Shown piece by piece: positions 12,225 to 22,494 of a DNA stretch of 64,000 nt (within the stretch, counting starts at the first letter, position 1; each line of letters opens with the position of its first letter). A program made the translations under genes and the position numbers. The notes under the pieces were generated by a model. The model saw nothing but the letters and a program-made list of their open reading frames with translations, made no database searches and was not told where the DNA came from. Origin of the DNA: Desmodus rotundus (Eukaryota > Chordata > Mammalia > Chiroptera > Phyllostomidae); the NCBI RefSeq assembly GCF_022682495.2, contig NC_071390.1, positions 102,928,294 to 102,992,293 on the forward strand, read 5' to 3'.

Positions 12225-12468
12225 GTATTGGGTCAGTGGCTATGACCTCAGCTTCTGGAGTCAAAATTCCAGAATTGAAGTCCTGTCTTGAGTCTCTTTT
12301 TGGTGTAGACCCTCAGGCAAATAGTTACACCTACTGCCAAGCCCAACTTTCTTATCTCTCAAATGAGGATAAGGGTAGAAACTTCCTCGGTTTTTCTGAG
12401 GATTTTGGTGATAAATCACATAAAGTTCCTAGCAAAACACTTAGTGCACAAGAAGCACTTGGGGGTTA
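12225..12468 (+). repeat. MIR SINE
   Basis: Nearly full-length MIR order on the + strand: 'cagtggctatgacctcagc' head, 'ttctggagtcaaaattcc', 'cttatctctcaaatgagga' core, then 'gcaaaacacttagtgcac' tail. An open frame of 78 codons inside it is incidental. Confidence 0.7.
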
Positions 12469-12469
12469 T

Positions 12470-13084
12470 TAGTGTGCTGTGTACGGGATGGATCTTAGCA
12501 GCTCCTTGTGGTACCTCCCACAGTGCTCTGCACCCTGCAGGTGCTCCATTCATACTTGTGGGCTATTTATTTGATTGATATCTTTTCACATGTTTGTTTT
12601 TATATGTAACTTTACTTCTTAAGCCATTCTGGCTTGGCTAGAGTCAGGATTGGGAGGATGGTGCAAAAAAGGGCTTGAGTTACATTAGAAGTAGGCATAA
12701 AAATAGACTGAGCTCCACTAGAGGAGGCTGTGGAATGCCTGCCTGTCAGATTCCTTCCAACTGGAAGAGACAGTAAGAGGTACATACTTTCCTCTGAATG
12801 GACGTTCAGTCTCTGTGCCCCAAGATCTCTACCTTTTCTGACTCCCTATATAAATGTGGGCTCCTAATTATTTTCCAATTGTTGATGTTTGTGACCACTT
12901 TTTAAAATCATTCTTCCCATTATGCATATGTTGACCTGGCCGTTCTAAGGCTCATAATGCTGACAAGGTCACTCCCCTTCAGCAGATAATTCTCATTAAT
13001 GCATATTGCCTCTTACTCCTCCAAGGTGCGTTTCCTCCCTCATTTGGGACATTTAGCTTTGTGTCAGTTGTGTTGGGCCCTACA
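12470..13084. other. Unassigned sequence
   Basis: I recognise no gene, RNA or repeat with confidence in this stretch. Confidence 0.4.
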
Positions 13085-13322
13085 GGGTGTGTTGAAGTAA
13101 CAAACAACCCTAAACTGTCAGAAGCTTACACTAAAAAAGGTGCAACTCTTGCACACATTATATATTGGTCCTGGGTCACCTGAGGTCTCTGCCCCACAGC
13201 ATCACTTCCTCTCTCCAAAACGCCAGCTTAGAACATTGGCCAGAACTACATAAGAGGGGAACATATAACTTGGTGCTACACACAGCCTATTAAAGCTCCT
13301 GCTCACGAACGACACTATATTG
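13085..13322 (+). repeat. Older interspersed repeat, left half
   Basis: Reads like the common mammalian repeat that opens with a 'aacaaacaaccctaaact' phrase and later has 'cctgctcacgaacgacac'. Its continuation resumes at about 13550 ('ttcacatcactggtcaaag'), so the hAT element at 13323-13541 interrupts it. The family name is not assigned. Confidence 0.45.
13315..13322 (+). repeat. 8-bp target-site duplication, left
   Basis: CTATATTG directly left of the hAT-like element, identical to 13542-13549. Confidence 0.8.
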
Positions 13323-13541
13323 CACAGGTGGCAAACACAAGGCCCGCGGGCTGAATCCGGCCCTCCACCTTGTTTTATCTGGCCCAGCACCTTGTTTCTA
13401 CCTGGTGGCAGTGCCGAGCTCTTGCTTAATTGTTAAAGAGTAGTTACATTTATACAGTCCTAAAATTATATTCGGCCCTTTGAAGGCAACCACGAGGCTG
13501 ATGTGGCCCCTGGTGAAAATGAGTTTTCATTTTCACCCCTG
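13323..13541. mobile_element. Non-autonomous hAT-type DNA transposon (MITE)
   Basis: A 219-bp element with a perfect 8-bp duplication (CTATATTG), the length produced by hAT transposases. The ends are inverted and related: the left end begins 'cacaggtggcaaac', and the right end is 'ttttcacccctg', whose reverse complement begins 'caggggtg'. The interior has the 'aaggcccgcgggctgaatccg' and 'gatgtggcccctggtgaaaa' phrases of a common mammalian non-coding hAT family. It has no transposase. It interrupts an older repeat whose two halves flank it, which independently supports the boundaries. Confidence 0.8.
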
Positions 13542-13549
13542 CTATATTG
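13542..13549 (+). repeat. 8-bp target-site duplication, right
   Basis: CTATATTG, the exact partner of 13315-13322. Confidence 0.8.
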
Positions 13550-13740
13550 CTTCTGTTCACATCACTGGTCAAAGCAAGTCAGATGGCCAAATTTGACTTC
13601 GACATCATGGGGAATTCAAGTCCTCCTGCTGGAAGAGAAACTAGGTATTGGTGAAGAGTGGTGCACTCTACAACTGAAGCTAAAGGATGACCATTGTTTT
13701 TCTCTTTTATACTCTCCTCTATTATTTGGTAAAGAAACCC
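13550..13740 (+). repeat. Older interspersed repeat, right half
   Basis: Continues the repeat interrupted at 13322: 'cacatcactggtcaaagcaa' and 'cagatggccaaatttgact' are typical of its 3' half. A 151-codon open frame (13503-13958) runs through the hAT end and this repeat, and is chance. Confidence 0.45.
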
Positions 13741-13969
13741 AGTCCAGGTCACTAGCCACCAGCTCCAATCTGCGTTCTTTCTGGGAGGCCTTTAAATACT
13801 GGTATACATGTATGGCCCTTAGTTGCTCATCTATGACTTCCAACTTGACCTATGCTAGCTCTCACGGTCATTGTGCAAACTATACTCTTTTGGGGTCTCA
13901 CTACAAACACACTTTAATTACTTGGGATGTATACAACTATGCCTTGTTTCCCTTTTAATTAACAATAAC

Positions 13970-14235
13970 AACAATGTTAATAGCAAACACTTGTTAAGTG
14001 CCATGCACTATTCTAAATGCTCTATATGAATTAACACATTTGATCTCCACAACACTCTTATGAAGGTAGCTGCAATTACTATCGCCACTTTACAGATGGG
14101 ACAGATGAGTCACAGAAAGGTCAAGTAAGCTGCTCAAGGTTATTTGGCTAGAAGGTAATAATATCACTGATATTTGAGCCCTGTGGAGTCTGGGTCCAGA
14201 GTGTGCAGGCTTACCCATTTTGCTATGCTGTCTCT
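13970..14235 (-). repeat. MIR SINE, nearly full length
   Basis: The minus strand has the full MIR order. In + coordinates it shows 'aagtgccatgcactattct', 'tgatctccacaacactctta', 'ctttacagatgggacagatg', 'aaggtcaagtaagctgctca', and then the tRNA-like end 'cccattttgctatgctgtct'. Confidence 0.85.
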
Positions 14236-14239
14236 TACA

Positions 14240-14740
14240 GAGAATGGTTTAAGTGAAATGCTTAGCACCATGGCTGGGATATATGTTAAGTTCCCCAGTA
14301 CATGATCATTGCTTCTACTGATGCTGAAATTGGCAAGCGTAAGCTTTTCTTTCTCCAAAGGATTGGGATGTATTTTTCATGTAATAAGTCTTCAGTCTTC
14401 TCAAAATTACTATAAGGTGGGTATGAGCAAGGCAGTGCTACTGCTATTTAATCGGAGATAGCTCAAAACCAGTGGTTATGCACATAGGCTTGTGTGTTCT
14501 CTTTCTGCTATTGATCTGCTGACATTATGTCATATCCGGAATGCAGTGGGAACTTTACCCAGAAAAGATATAGTTCAATATGAGTGTGCTTACCTCATGT
14601 GTTATTTCTCTGTCTATACAGAAATATGAAGCTAATTTCTACATGATATTATATTTTCATCTCATGCTTTGTATGCAACCTCTATCCATGTTAATGGGAA
14701 TTTTTTTGTGTGCTTACTCTAGGGAAAATTGATTCCAATT
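14240..14740. other. Unassigned sequence
   Basis: No gene or repeat recognised with confidence. Confidence 0.4.
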
Positions 14741-14742
14741 AT

Positions 14743-14787
14743 AGAGTATAATTTATTCCAACCCCTTGATGGAATAATTTATACTCT
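14743..14787. repeat. Long near-perfect hairpin
   Basis: Left arm AGAGTATAATTTATTCCA (14743-14760) pairs with the right arm (14770-14787) at 17 of 18 positions across a 9-nt loop (ACCCCTTGA). No transposon termini or pri-miRNA-like flanking stem are visible. It may be a template-switch scar or a structured element. Confidence 0.85.
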
Positions 14788-15009
14788 TGAGATACTCTTG
14801 AAATGTGTAACCAATAGGGATCTCTATTTATACACAAGTTTTTACACATCTTTCAATTAAGTAAGAAATCCAAGAGCAAAACCCATCACTCAAGGAAAGC
14901 ATATGTGTTTGTAACACTCCCGAGAGGTTTTTTTGGTCCATAAACCAATAAATGGATTACACTTACCAGGCAAAATTCTTCTCTCAGTTCCCATGTGGAG
15001 TTCCTATTG
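14788..15009. other. Unassigned sequence with a second minus-strand donor
   Basis: No gene is recognised. On the minus strand CCTG|GTAAGT occurs at 14967/14966. This is an alternative or cryptic donor 49 nt downstream of the one that closes the candidate exon at 15016-15053. Confidence 0.35.
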
Positions 15010-15015
15010 ACTTAC

Positions 15016-15053
15016 CTGTGAGGCGGCTCACAGGGGATGGGAGGTACTTCAGG
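15016..15053 (-). other. Candidate minus-strand microexon
   Basis: Read on the minus strand, 'tttctctctttgcag' gives a strong polypyrimidine tract and acceptor. It is followed by 38 nt that are about 60% GC in AT-rich surroundings, and then CACAG|GTAAGT, a consensus donor. Frames giving PEVPPIPCEPPH or LKYLPSPVSRLT are open; the third has a stop at its start. Using the second donor at 14967 would extend the exon to 87 nt, but then every frame has a stop. I do not recognise the peptide and see no neighbouring exon, so this could be a real small exon of a long gene, a lncRNA exon or a pseudo-exon. Confidence 0.3.
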
Positions 15054-15059
15054 CTGCAA

Positions 15060-16140
15060 AGAGAGAAATGGTTATTTTTTTCATATAATCAATTTTAAGG
15101 CTCCAGTATTGATTGTTATAAAAATATGTTTATCAGGATACAACCTATTACATGTTTAAATACACATTTATTTGTTTATAGCTACTACAGAACATAGGCC
15201 TTTTACCAAGGAAAAGTGAGCGTACCTTCTAATATAAAGGACGCCATACTTATGTGCCTTCATGTGTATACATGAAAGAACAGTCCAAGCTTGCTGTGTG
15301 GGTTTTATTTAGCAGTCAGATGAGCATGCCTTCAATGCGAGATCAGAGACACTGTGATATTTTTTACCTTGACATTTCTGGAATTTCATGAAAATCTAAA
15401 ATGAAAGTTTCTTATACCAAGCATTGCAACTTGTAATTTTGACTTAAATTGTATTATTTATAATAAAAATCATCTCGGGGAAAAGTGGTGCTAATATAGA
15501 TCCCAGTCTATTTAACAGTTTTTTGAGGAGGCGTAGTAAAGCAGTTTAAAAACCCATTATTACTATGATTTGTAGTGATTTTTTGGTAATTTTGGGGGAG
15601 AAAAGAAAAATGTCCATTGAAAAGAGTCACTCACTGTTTGAGAGAGAGATTTGGGAATTTTGTAGCTCTCTGATACTCAGAATAGTCGAGTATATTTTGA
15701 GAGTTTTAAACCTACAGACTGATTTACAAACATGTGAGCCTGGTGCTGGGTACCGGTATGTTTTGAGTGTGATCCAAATATTTCTTATAAGTCTTGGAGG
15801 CCCAACAACACAGTCGCCAACTCAGTTTCTGAGTGAAAAACTGTTGTTTCTAATTCAAGACTTTGCAAATCAAGTAAGGGCATTTATGGCATTAAAAGAA
15901 CACTTTTAAATTTTGAAATAATTTATATTTTCTAGTGTAGAAATATTCCCAGGGCTTCAAGGGAACAACAAACCTCATGTCACGAGTGGTAAATATTTAG
16001 ATAAGTGTATATAGCACTTTTTTTTATATGAGGGTATTTAACATATTAGTAACAGTGACTTTAGGTACGACATAACAAGTACAAAAGTCTTTGTTTCTTG
16101 AATATGAAAGGTTGAGTATATAAAGCCAAATGTAATCCTC
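15060..16140. other. AT-rich unique sequence
   Basis: No repeat or gene recognised. A 114-codon open frame (15565-15909, +) starts MICSDFLVILG and matches no family I know. There is no codon-bias or splice context to support it, so I leave it uncalled. Confidence 0.4.
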
Positions 16141-16149
16141 TGGGCCATT

Positions 16150-16620
16150 TTCCGTCCGCTCAGTCAAGTCAGCAGGGCCTGCGTGGTTGCCGCGCATAAC
16201 TGTGTTCAGATAATTTGTTCGGACTTCTCAGTCTCCTCAGCTGATTATTTTTTCTGAGCCAACCCTTATTGTTGAAAAACTCAGCGAATTCTTTTGTCAT
16301 CTGCTCTTTTAATGTTGAAAAATGGTTTTGGCATTTGCTAAAGACACTAAAACTGGGGGCATAAGCCACAGTGACTGTCCACAGACAGGTGAGGCCCGAC
16401 GCAGACGCGGCAGGACGCACACCACAGTGGCAAACGGTCCCCTCAGCTCCTCTCTTTCCAGGCCCTCGAAATGTGCTGCACGGCCGCTTGTGCTAACAAA
16501 GCAGAGGAGCTCTGGAATTTCTTTCCTGTCCACAGCCCACCCTGTTGCCTTCTCTCCTGCGGCTCTCATTTGGACTTTTAATGGAATGCCCAGCGGATGG
16601 TTCTGTGACGGTTGACAGGA
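16150..16620. other. Local CpG-rich, higher-GC block
   Basis: CpG is rare in most of the window, but about seventeen occur here in 470 bp, for example in 'gttgccgcgcata', 'gaggcccgacgcagacgcgg' and 'cacggccgcttg'. Open frames of 97 to 106 codons on both strands reflect the higher GC. No protein is recognised. It may be a small unmethylated regulatory element or a conserved enhancer. A short (CA)n lies just after it at 16740-16755. Confidence 0.4.
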
Positions 16621-16784
16621 GCAGAACACCAGAATCCACTACCTGACCTCTTCTTTTCCAGCAGCATTTGATTTCTTTTTCTCTGCGTTAGAGCAGCACT
16701 TGAGCGAGTTGACCTGTGAACTCAGTGGAGGTGAAGCAGTACACACACACACACTCCTGCCAGTTTAACCCAGTCGAATGCCAC

Positions 16785-16841
16785 CAAACTTCTTGTAATA
16801 AGAAATGTCAACTTCCTGTAATAAGAAATACAAGAAGTTTG
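16785..16841. repeat. Compound tandem plus inverted repeat
   Basis: A 23-nt unit (16787-16809) is repeated directly at 16810-16832 with few changes. The outer arms CAAACTTCTTGTA (16785-16797) and TACAAGAAGTTTG (16829-16841) are perfect 13-bp inverted repeats. The combination suggests a replication-template-switch event. Confidence 0.85.
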
Positions 16842-17470
16842 TTATATTTGTCCTTGAAAAAGAGACTGGGAAAAGATACTCTTTTAATTGTATATCTTGG
16901 ATGTTAACCAGCGACCTCTTAAATTACGAGAAGCCAAGTGCTATTAATTTCATTGTGTTATAATAGGGTATCAGGTGTAGGCTTGTGTTAAAAAATTAAC
17001 TTTTAAAATGATTTTAATATATAGAGAAATAAGAAATTCTAGTTTCATACCTTTAGGTTCAAAAATATTTTTGTAAACAACAATTTTTGTTTAAATATAT
17101 TTAGTAAATAATACCCAAGTGCTACAACACTAAATCTTCATAGCCGGATTCATTCAGTTTCTTGTCTAAGGTCACACAAATAGTTGGTGGTAAAGGCAGG
17201 GCATGGGGTCTCGATTTTGTGACCCCCTCAGTCATGCATTCTTCTCATCCCAGCATGAAACAAGCTCCAATGTGGCTGAAAGACTAGGAACCATCTCCAG
17301 GGACCAGGCACTGACTAATTTAGTTATTATTAATAAGATTTAACCAATATAAGCCAATGAGTATATGCAAGAAGAACTTGAGATAACTAGTTTGGTCATC
17401 GAAGTACAAAGAAATCGTGGTCCAAGAAAGACTAGGTGTTTAATAAGCTTTCACTGAAGGAGAAAGAGTA
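16842..17470. other. AT-rich unassigned sequence
   Basis: No gene seen. A weak minus-strand MIR-like trace ('taaggtcacacaaatagttg') lies at about 17165-17190. Confidence 0.35.
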
Positions 17471-17474
17471 ACTG

Positions 17475-17695
17475 AAGTGCTCTGGTTACTGGTCTTGAAA
17501 TCAGCTAAGTTTCCTCTCAAGTCCTGGTTTGCTGCTTAAGAATTTTGAGATCTGAGTGAATTAGTAATTTCTGCTACGTTTCACTTTCTTCATCTGTGAA
17601 GTAGGAATAGAGTGGTGAGGAGGATTATATGAGAGGGTGCTTAGAATTGTGTCTAGCCATAGTGAACACTTATGATATACTATTGTTGATGTCAT
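17475..17695 (+). repeat. MIR SINE
   Basis: MIR order on the + strand: 'tcttcatctgtgaagtagga' core, then 'gaggaggattatatgagagg', then 'gtgcttagaattgtgtctag'. The 5' half is diverged. Confidence 0.65.
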
Positions 17696-17861
17696 TTTAA
17701 ATTATTTTTGCTGTTATAATTATATCAACTTGAAATTACATTGAAACAGAAAATGAATGACCCACACAGATATATATTTGAAAACCTCTTATTAGATATG
17801 TATGATCAGAATTCACATCCTAAAATATACATGGTGCTAGTAGAGAATACTCATTTCATTG

Positions 17862-18040
17862 TAAACAAACATTTATGTAGCATTTAATATGTGCCAAGCA
17901 CTATTCTAACTTCTTTACAAATATTAACTTGCTTATCTTCACAACAACTTCATGAAGTAGATGCTGTGATCCTCTTTATTTCAAGATGGGTAAACTGAGG
18001 AAAGGAGAGGCTGGTAGGTGAGCCAGAATTCAAAACGCTG
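17862..18040 (-). repeat. MIR SINE
   Basis: Minus-strand MIR shown in + coordinates by 'tgtgccaagcactattctaa', 'cttcacaacaacttcatgaa' and 'aagatgggtaaactgaggaa'. Confidence 0.75.
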
Positions 18041-19560
18041 ACGGTGTGGTTAGAGTTTCTGTGGGTGTGACTGCCACCTGCCCTGCCTTGCGTGGCAGGG
18101 TCGGCGCACAGTGTGGCCCTGTCATGCTTCGCTGTGGGCACATGACATTCCAAATGAGAAGTTGGACTTAAACACCAATGTAGAAATAGAACGCTAATTA
18201 CATAAATACCTTTGAAGCAGTAGTGTAAACAATCTACTCTTTCAAAAGAAAAATAGCACAGTTGAAAAAATGTGTCTATTGAGACAATGTGAAATAAATC
18301 ATTGGAAGAAGTGCTTAGAGGTAGTATGTATATGAACATAATGTATATTCTTTGTGAATAAATATTTACAAACTTTTCCTATTTGTTGGCTCCACTCTTA
18401 TATATATGTGTATTTGTGACATCACCTGCAAATCTGAGAGGATTTAATGTATGGCTAAAAGAACGTTTGAATATTTTTACCTTTAGTCTCTAGTATGATT
18501 TTAATAAATAACTGATTTCCATATGCAATTATTATGACAATACAACAACATAGGATATTTTTTCTAAGGTAAAATATGTGCAAGTATGATAAATACAGAA
18601 ATGTAGATTTTTTGCAGGCCTCTTACATTTAATTACACACTCATTTGCATTCTATTAAATGTTGCTAGTTATTGCTTGTCAATAAAATATATTATTGAGA
18701 GTGTTAATAAGTTTATATTTGTACAATAATTCAGTTAGAAATCTTCTCATGTGATTAAGATGATCAGTTTGAAGTTTCCAGAGTAGAAATCTTTCTCTAT
18801 ATGAATTAATAGTTTGTTACTTTATGTTTTAATTTAGACTAGAAATAGCTTAGTTTAAAAAATGAAATCTTGTTATCTGTGAATGTACTGAAAAATACTA
18901 CTGAAGATTTTCTCATTACTTCTCCAGCGGTATGCATGCAGGCATAAATGACGGATCACTGCACACAGAAGTTGTGTCCTAACTTATTCTTTTGTTGCTG
19001 GAAATAAGGAACTGACAGTTCTAGCTAAGAGTTCAACTTTATTGCAGATGATCCATTAGTTACTGTTTATAAATGCCAATCGTTAGGTTGTAAGAAATAG
19101 AAAAAATTGGCAATGTTTACTGAATGGAGGTCGATAGTAAGCCTTGTTCACATTTGCAAGTTTTTATCACTAACTTACTATCATTTTTCTTTCCAAGCAA
19201 ATGAATCATTTTAAATAGAAGCAAACTGATCCTCCCATTAGCAAGTCTAAATCGGTAAGGCAACATCTATTTTCAGAATCTTTGTAGCTATAAAGGGATC
19301 TTTACAGTTTGCAATGCTTGCCCTGTCCCAAAATGACAGCATTCTGTTACAAATAGATTATTTGAGCCTTGGTGCCAGCGTCTCTATTGTGGAACCTTTG
19401 GTTGGGAAAGCCGACAGCTGGGAGGAGTTCAGTGTTTTGAAGGTTACGATCACAGCGGTTTCATAAGTGCTTTATTTCAGTTCTGTTCTGGCTGCAGAAG
19501 GGACAGGTGCGGTCTGGTTCTGATTTCACTGGTCTTAATTTCTTATCTGACCTGGTAGTT
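18041..19560. other. AT-rich unique sequence; possible conserved block at about 19270-19540
   Basis: No gene or clear repeat. A small GC-richer patch with several CpGs lies at 18080-18150. The segment 19270-19540 has more balanced composition and no repeat signature, and could be conserved non-coding DNA, which only an alignment would show. Confidence 0.3.
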
Positions 19561-19601
19561 AATCAAGGGCATGGGAGAAAGCGAACAAGGGAGAGATAGA
19601 T

Positions 19602-19644
19602 GGGTGGGAGAAGGGAGCGGGGGCTATAGCTGTAGGGGGAGGGG
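19602..19644 (+). other. G-quadruplex-prone tract
   Basis: Six runs of three or more G fall within 43 nt. The first four (GGG-T-GGG-AGAA-GGG-AGC-GGGGG, 19602-19623) meet the usual quadruplex pattern with loops of 1, 4 and 3 nt. A GCGTCT-GCG-AGACGC hairpin (19650-19664) and a (GT)n run follow at once. Confidence 0.7.
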
Positions 19645-19664
19645 CGCTTGCGTCTGCGAGACGC

Positions 19665-19688
19665 TGTGTGTGTGTGTGTGTGTGTGTG
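19665..19688. repeat. (GT)n microsatellite
   Basis: About twelve uninterrupted GT dinucleotides directly after the GCGTCT hairpin. Confidence 0.95.
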
Positions 19689-19689
19689 C

Positions 19690-20532
19690 AGTGCTAAGCA
19701 TCTGACTTCTCTCATCCAGGAACTGGCAGCACTGCCTATCATCCCACACGTCTGTGTGTACGAATGCTGCCTTGTGCAAATGGATTTCTGAGTGTTAACC
19801 ATCATGTTCTTCTTTTCCAAAGGGTCTTCTGTAGGATTTCATTTGCAGAGCACAGAGGGCAATATCTAGGGTAATTCCAGGGCTTAGTGGCTGTGATCTT
19901 TTGTCAACTCTCCTTGTGAGAGAAATTAAACTTGGTCTGAGTACCCATAATCTCAGGGAGTGCAGCGCCATTCCTGGGCAATGGGTGGGAAATAATACAC
20001 CCGACAAGTATTCAAGAGAGGGAAAAATGAGATGTCATAATATAATGAGAATATATTCATAAATCTTCCAATTTCTCAGCAACAGAGAATTCCCACTTCA
20101 GTGAAAGGCTTTAAGCAGATTTATTAAGTCTTCAAGAAAAATATTCTTACTTTTATGAGATTTGACTCTCTATGCTAAAATGAGATATATTTAAAAGGAG
20201 AACAGCCTTGCAAAAGGAGAAAAACTACTGAAAAGGTGGAGTTAATATAACGCTAGCCACTGGTCTTTTGATGGAATACTGGATAATGCCTAGGACATGC
20301 AGTGAAGAAGTCTGAGAACAAATATGAACACCGAATTATACCTTTGAACACATGGAAGGAATGTACTGACCTATTTCATGCTTTCTAAAAGATTAGCCCA
20401 GTTTCATAGCTTCTTATAATTGTCAAGCAATTTCATTTCATTTCAATACAATCAAACAACAACAGTTTTCACTTAAGGCATTTGTCAGAAATATAGCTTT
20501 CATAGTTGCAGTGTGTCTATAGACAGGTTTTC
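19690..20532. other. Unassigned sequence
   Basis: No gene or repeat recognised with confidence. Confidence 0.4.
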
Positions 20533-20534
20533 TA

Positions 20535-20859
20535 CAGGATGTCCCAAGCGTCACTGAGCAGTGCATGCTGGGATATAAGTACATGAGGCTACACCTGTGC
20601 ATATCACCCTGTGTGTTTTTGACCTCTGAGAGCCAGACAGGTATGTTAAGATAGGGACAACATTACTCATGGTTAGTGGTTAATAAATATTTTTAGATTT
20701 TTTTCTGTGTGTGTGTTGAGTTCAGAATTTTCTAAATCTACTTGTTGCTGATCAGACCAACATATGGGGTATGATATGGGGATTGTTTTCAATGGGTGGA
20801 AAACTGGGACTTCTCTCAGTTTGAATATCTTAGCATTGAACCAATATTTGGACATCCTG
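20535..20859. mobile_element. Candidate mariner-like MITE
   Basis: The ends are inverted: CAGGATGTCCCAA at 20535-20547 and TTGGACATCCTG at 20848-20859, agreeing over the outer ten bases and most of the next few. Both ends are bordered by TA (20533-20534 and 20860-20861), the duplication made by Tc1/mariner transposases. The terminal word resembles the 'cagggtgtccca' ends of mammalian mariners. The 325-bp interior has no transposase and is not recognised. A chance pairing is possible but unlikely given the TA borders. Confidence 0.55.
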
Positions 20860-20861
20860 TA

Positions 20862-22490
20862 AAGTGGAAAGCACATTGGAGCTACTTTCCATGCCAACAT
20901 GTTATACCCTTGACCTTGGAGATAAACTGGTTCTGAAACCAATCTCAAGACTTAGGTTGTAACTGTGATTGTGATCCCATTGGTATTCGAATTAAGATGC
21001 TCTTAGGCCATGCTTCTTTGGGAAAGTACAAGTACTTGGCATGCTTGAGGCAAGAAGACAAATCTGTGGCCTTTAGACTAAATTCAGATCAAGGAGCAAA
21101 ACTTCAGTGAGCAAAATTCAGTATTAATTCTATATTCTAAATCATCATCTAAGGTTTGGTGATTAGTTATTATCTAGTATGCTGATCCCTAACAGTACAT
21201 CCTAGAATAAAAAAATATATATATATATAATTAATTTTTATATTGTGAATGAGACTTAAAAATGCTGGTTATCATGCACCAAATACTTGTTTTAGGTGAC
21301 ATAAATGTGGCCTTTTCTCTGCAGCCTTGAAGGAAAGCAAGTTATCCCTGACAATGAAAATAGAAACAATGCTATAAAATGAGGGATAATTTGCAGCCAA
21401 CAACTCTAAAGTGACCCCAAAAGTGGTTACCTCAGATAACAATAAAGTATGGCAGGGAGAGTGAAAGAATAAAATACACACGATGCCAAAAATTAATTTA
21501 GAAAATTTGTTCTATGTATATACACTTGTTATGTTGAAACTGTAAGCCTCTGTGAGCCCAGTCAGCCCAGGGGGGTGGCCGTCCACATGTGTAGCAGACG
21601 CTGGTCTCTTTCATCTCTGTGGCCCCTCAACTTCCAGCAGCAGCTACTGCACAAACCAGCAAATAAAATGTGCATTTTAGGAATCGTTGTCATTAAAAAC
21701 ATACATTTTTTCATGAATTAATGTAGCCCCAAATCATAGGCAAGGTATGCTTGGACAAGGTAAGTTGCAGGCCTGGTATTTCAGGAAGGAGGCAGTAGTT
21801 TACTTTGAGTACTGTGTGGTATTTCTGCTGGCTGTTCATGCCCTGCATCCTCTTCTACGGCCTGATGCAGCATCTGTCTTATTGAATCATCAGGGCAGAA
21901 TGTCACAGGTGGGGTTTGGAAGAATGGGAGATTTCCCAAGGGTGCTCTGCTTATGGTATTTTGGAATGCTGATATTTGTAAATGGATCTGATAACTCATA
22001 ATTCTCTTTGTGTTTTCTGGCATGGTTATGGTGGACAAAGAACTTTAATTCCATAGAATGTCCAAATATCACGGAACAACTCAACTCTTCTCCATCTGCC
22101 ATCGTGTTATGGGAGATGGAGAAGATCAGGAGACATAGATCAACTCCCCAGTTTCCTAAGTTAACTGTATGTGCCAAAGAAACACGTTATGTGAACTTTT
22201 TATTTTAAAACTTGTTTGATGTTTGAATCCTCTCAACGTTTCTAGAGAAAAAAAATTCCTCCTAAGTATTAGTCTTTGTGTTTGATCGGAATTTGTTTTC
22301 TCCTTCCATGTTATCAGGAATCTATTGATATCTATGTGCTATATTGTCACTCTACCCATCATGCTTTTGTCTGGTGAAGTTTGGGAAGCATGCTGAACTC
22401 AGGAAAGTTTGGTGCTGTAAAACAAAAAGAGAAAATAATTGAAAAATTAAAATAGAAAAATTAAAAAAATTAGACTTTCAAGAAAAAAAT
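20862..22490. other. AT-rich unique sequence
   Basis: No gene recognised. An (AT)n run lies at 21213-21229. Overlapping open frames of 66-95 codons on both strands (21747-22208) match no known protein. Confidence 0.4.
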
Positions 22491-22494
22491 TGTA

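Noticed and set aside
13503..13958. 151-codon open frame on the + strand
   Set aside because: It starts inside the hAT element and runs through an older repeat; no protein family is recognised.
15565..15909. 114-codon open frame on the + strand
   Set aside because: No recognisable domain, no splice or promoter context, AT-rich surroundings.
16309..16629. 106- and 97-codon frames on opposite strands
   Set aside because: Overlapping frames in a GC-richer block; no homology recognised.
21726..21758. + strand 33-nt exon-like segment ending in CAAG|GTAAGT
   Set aside because: The acceptor's pyrimidine tract is weak and interrupted.
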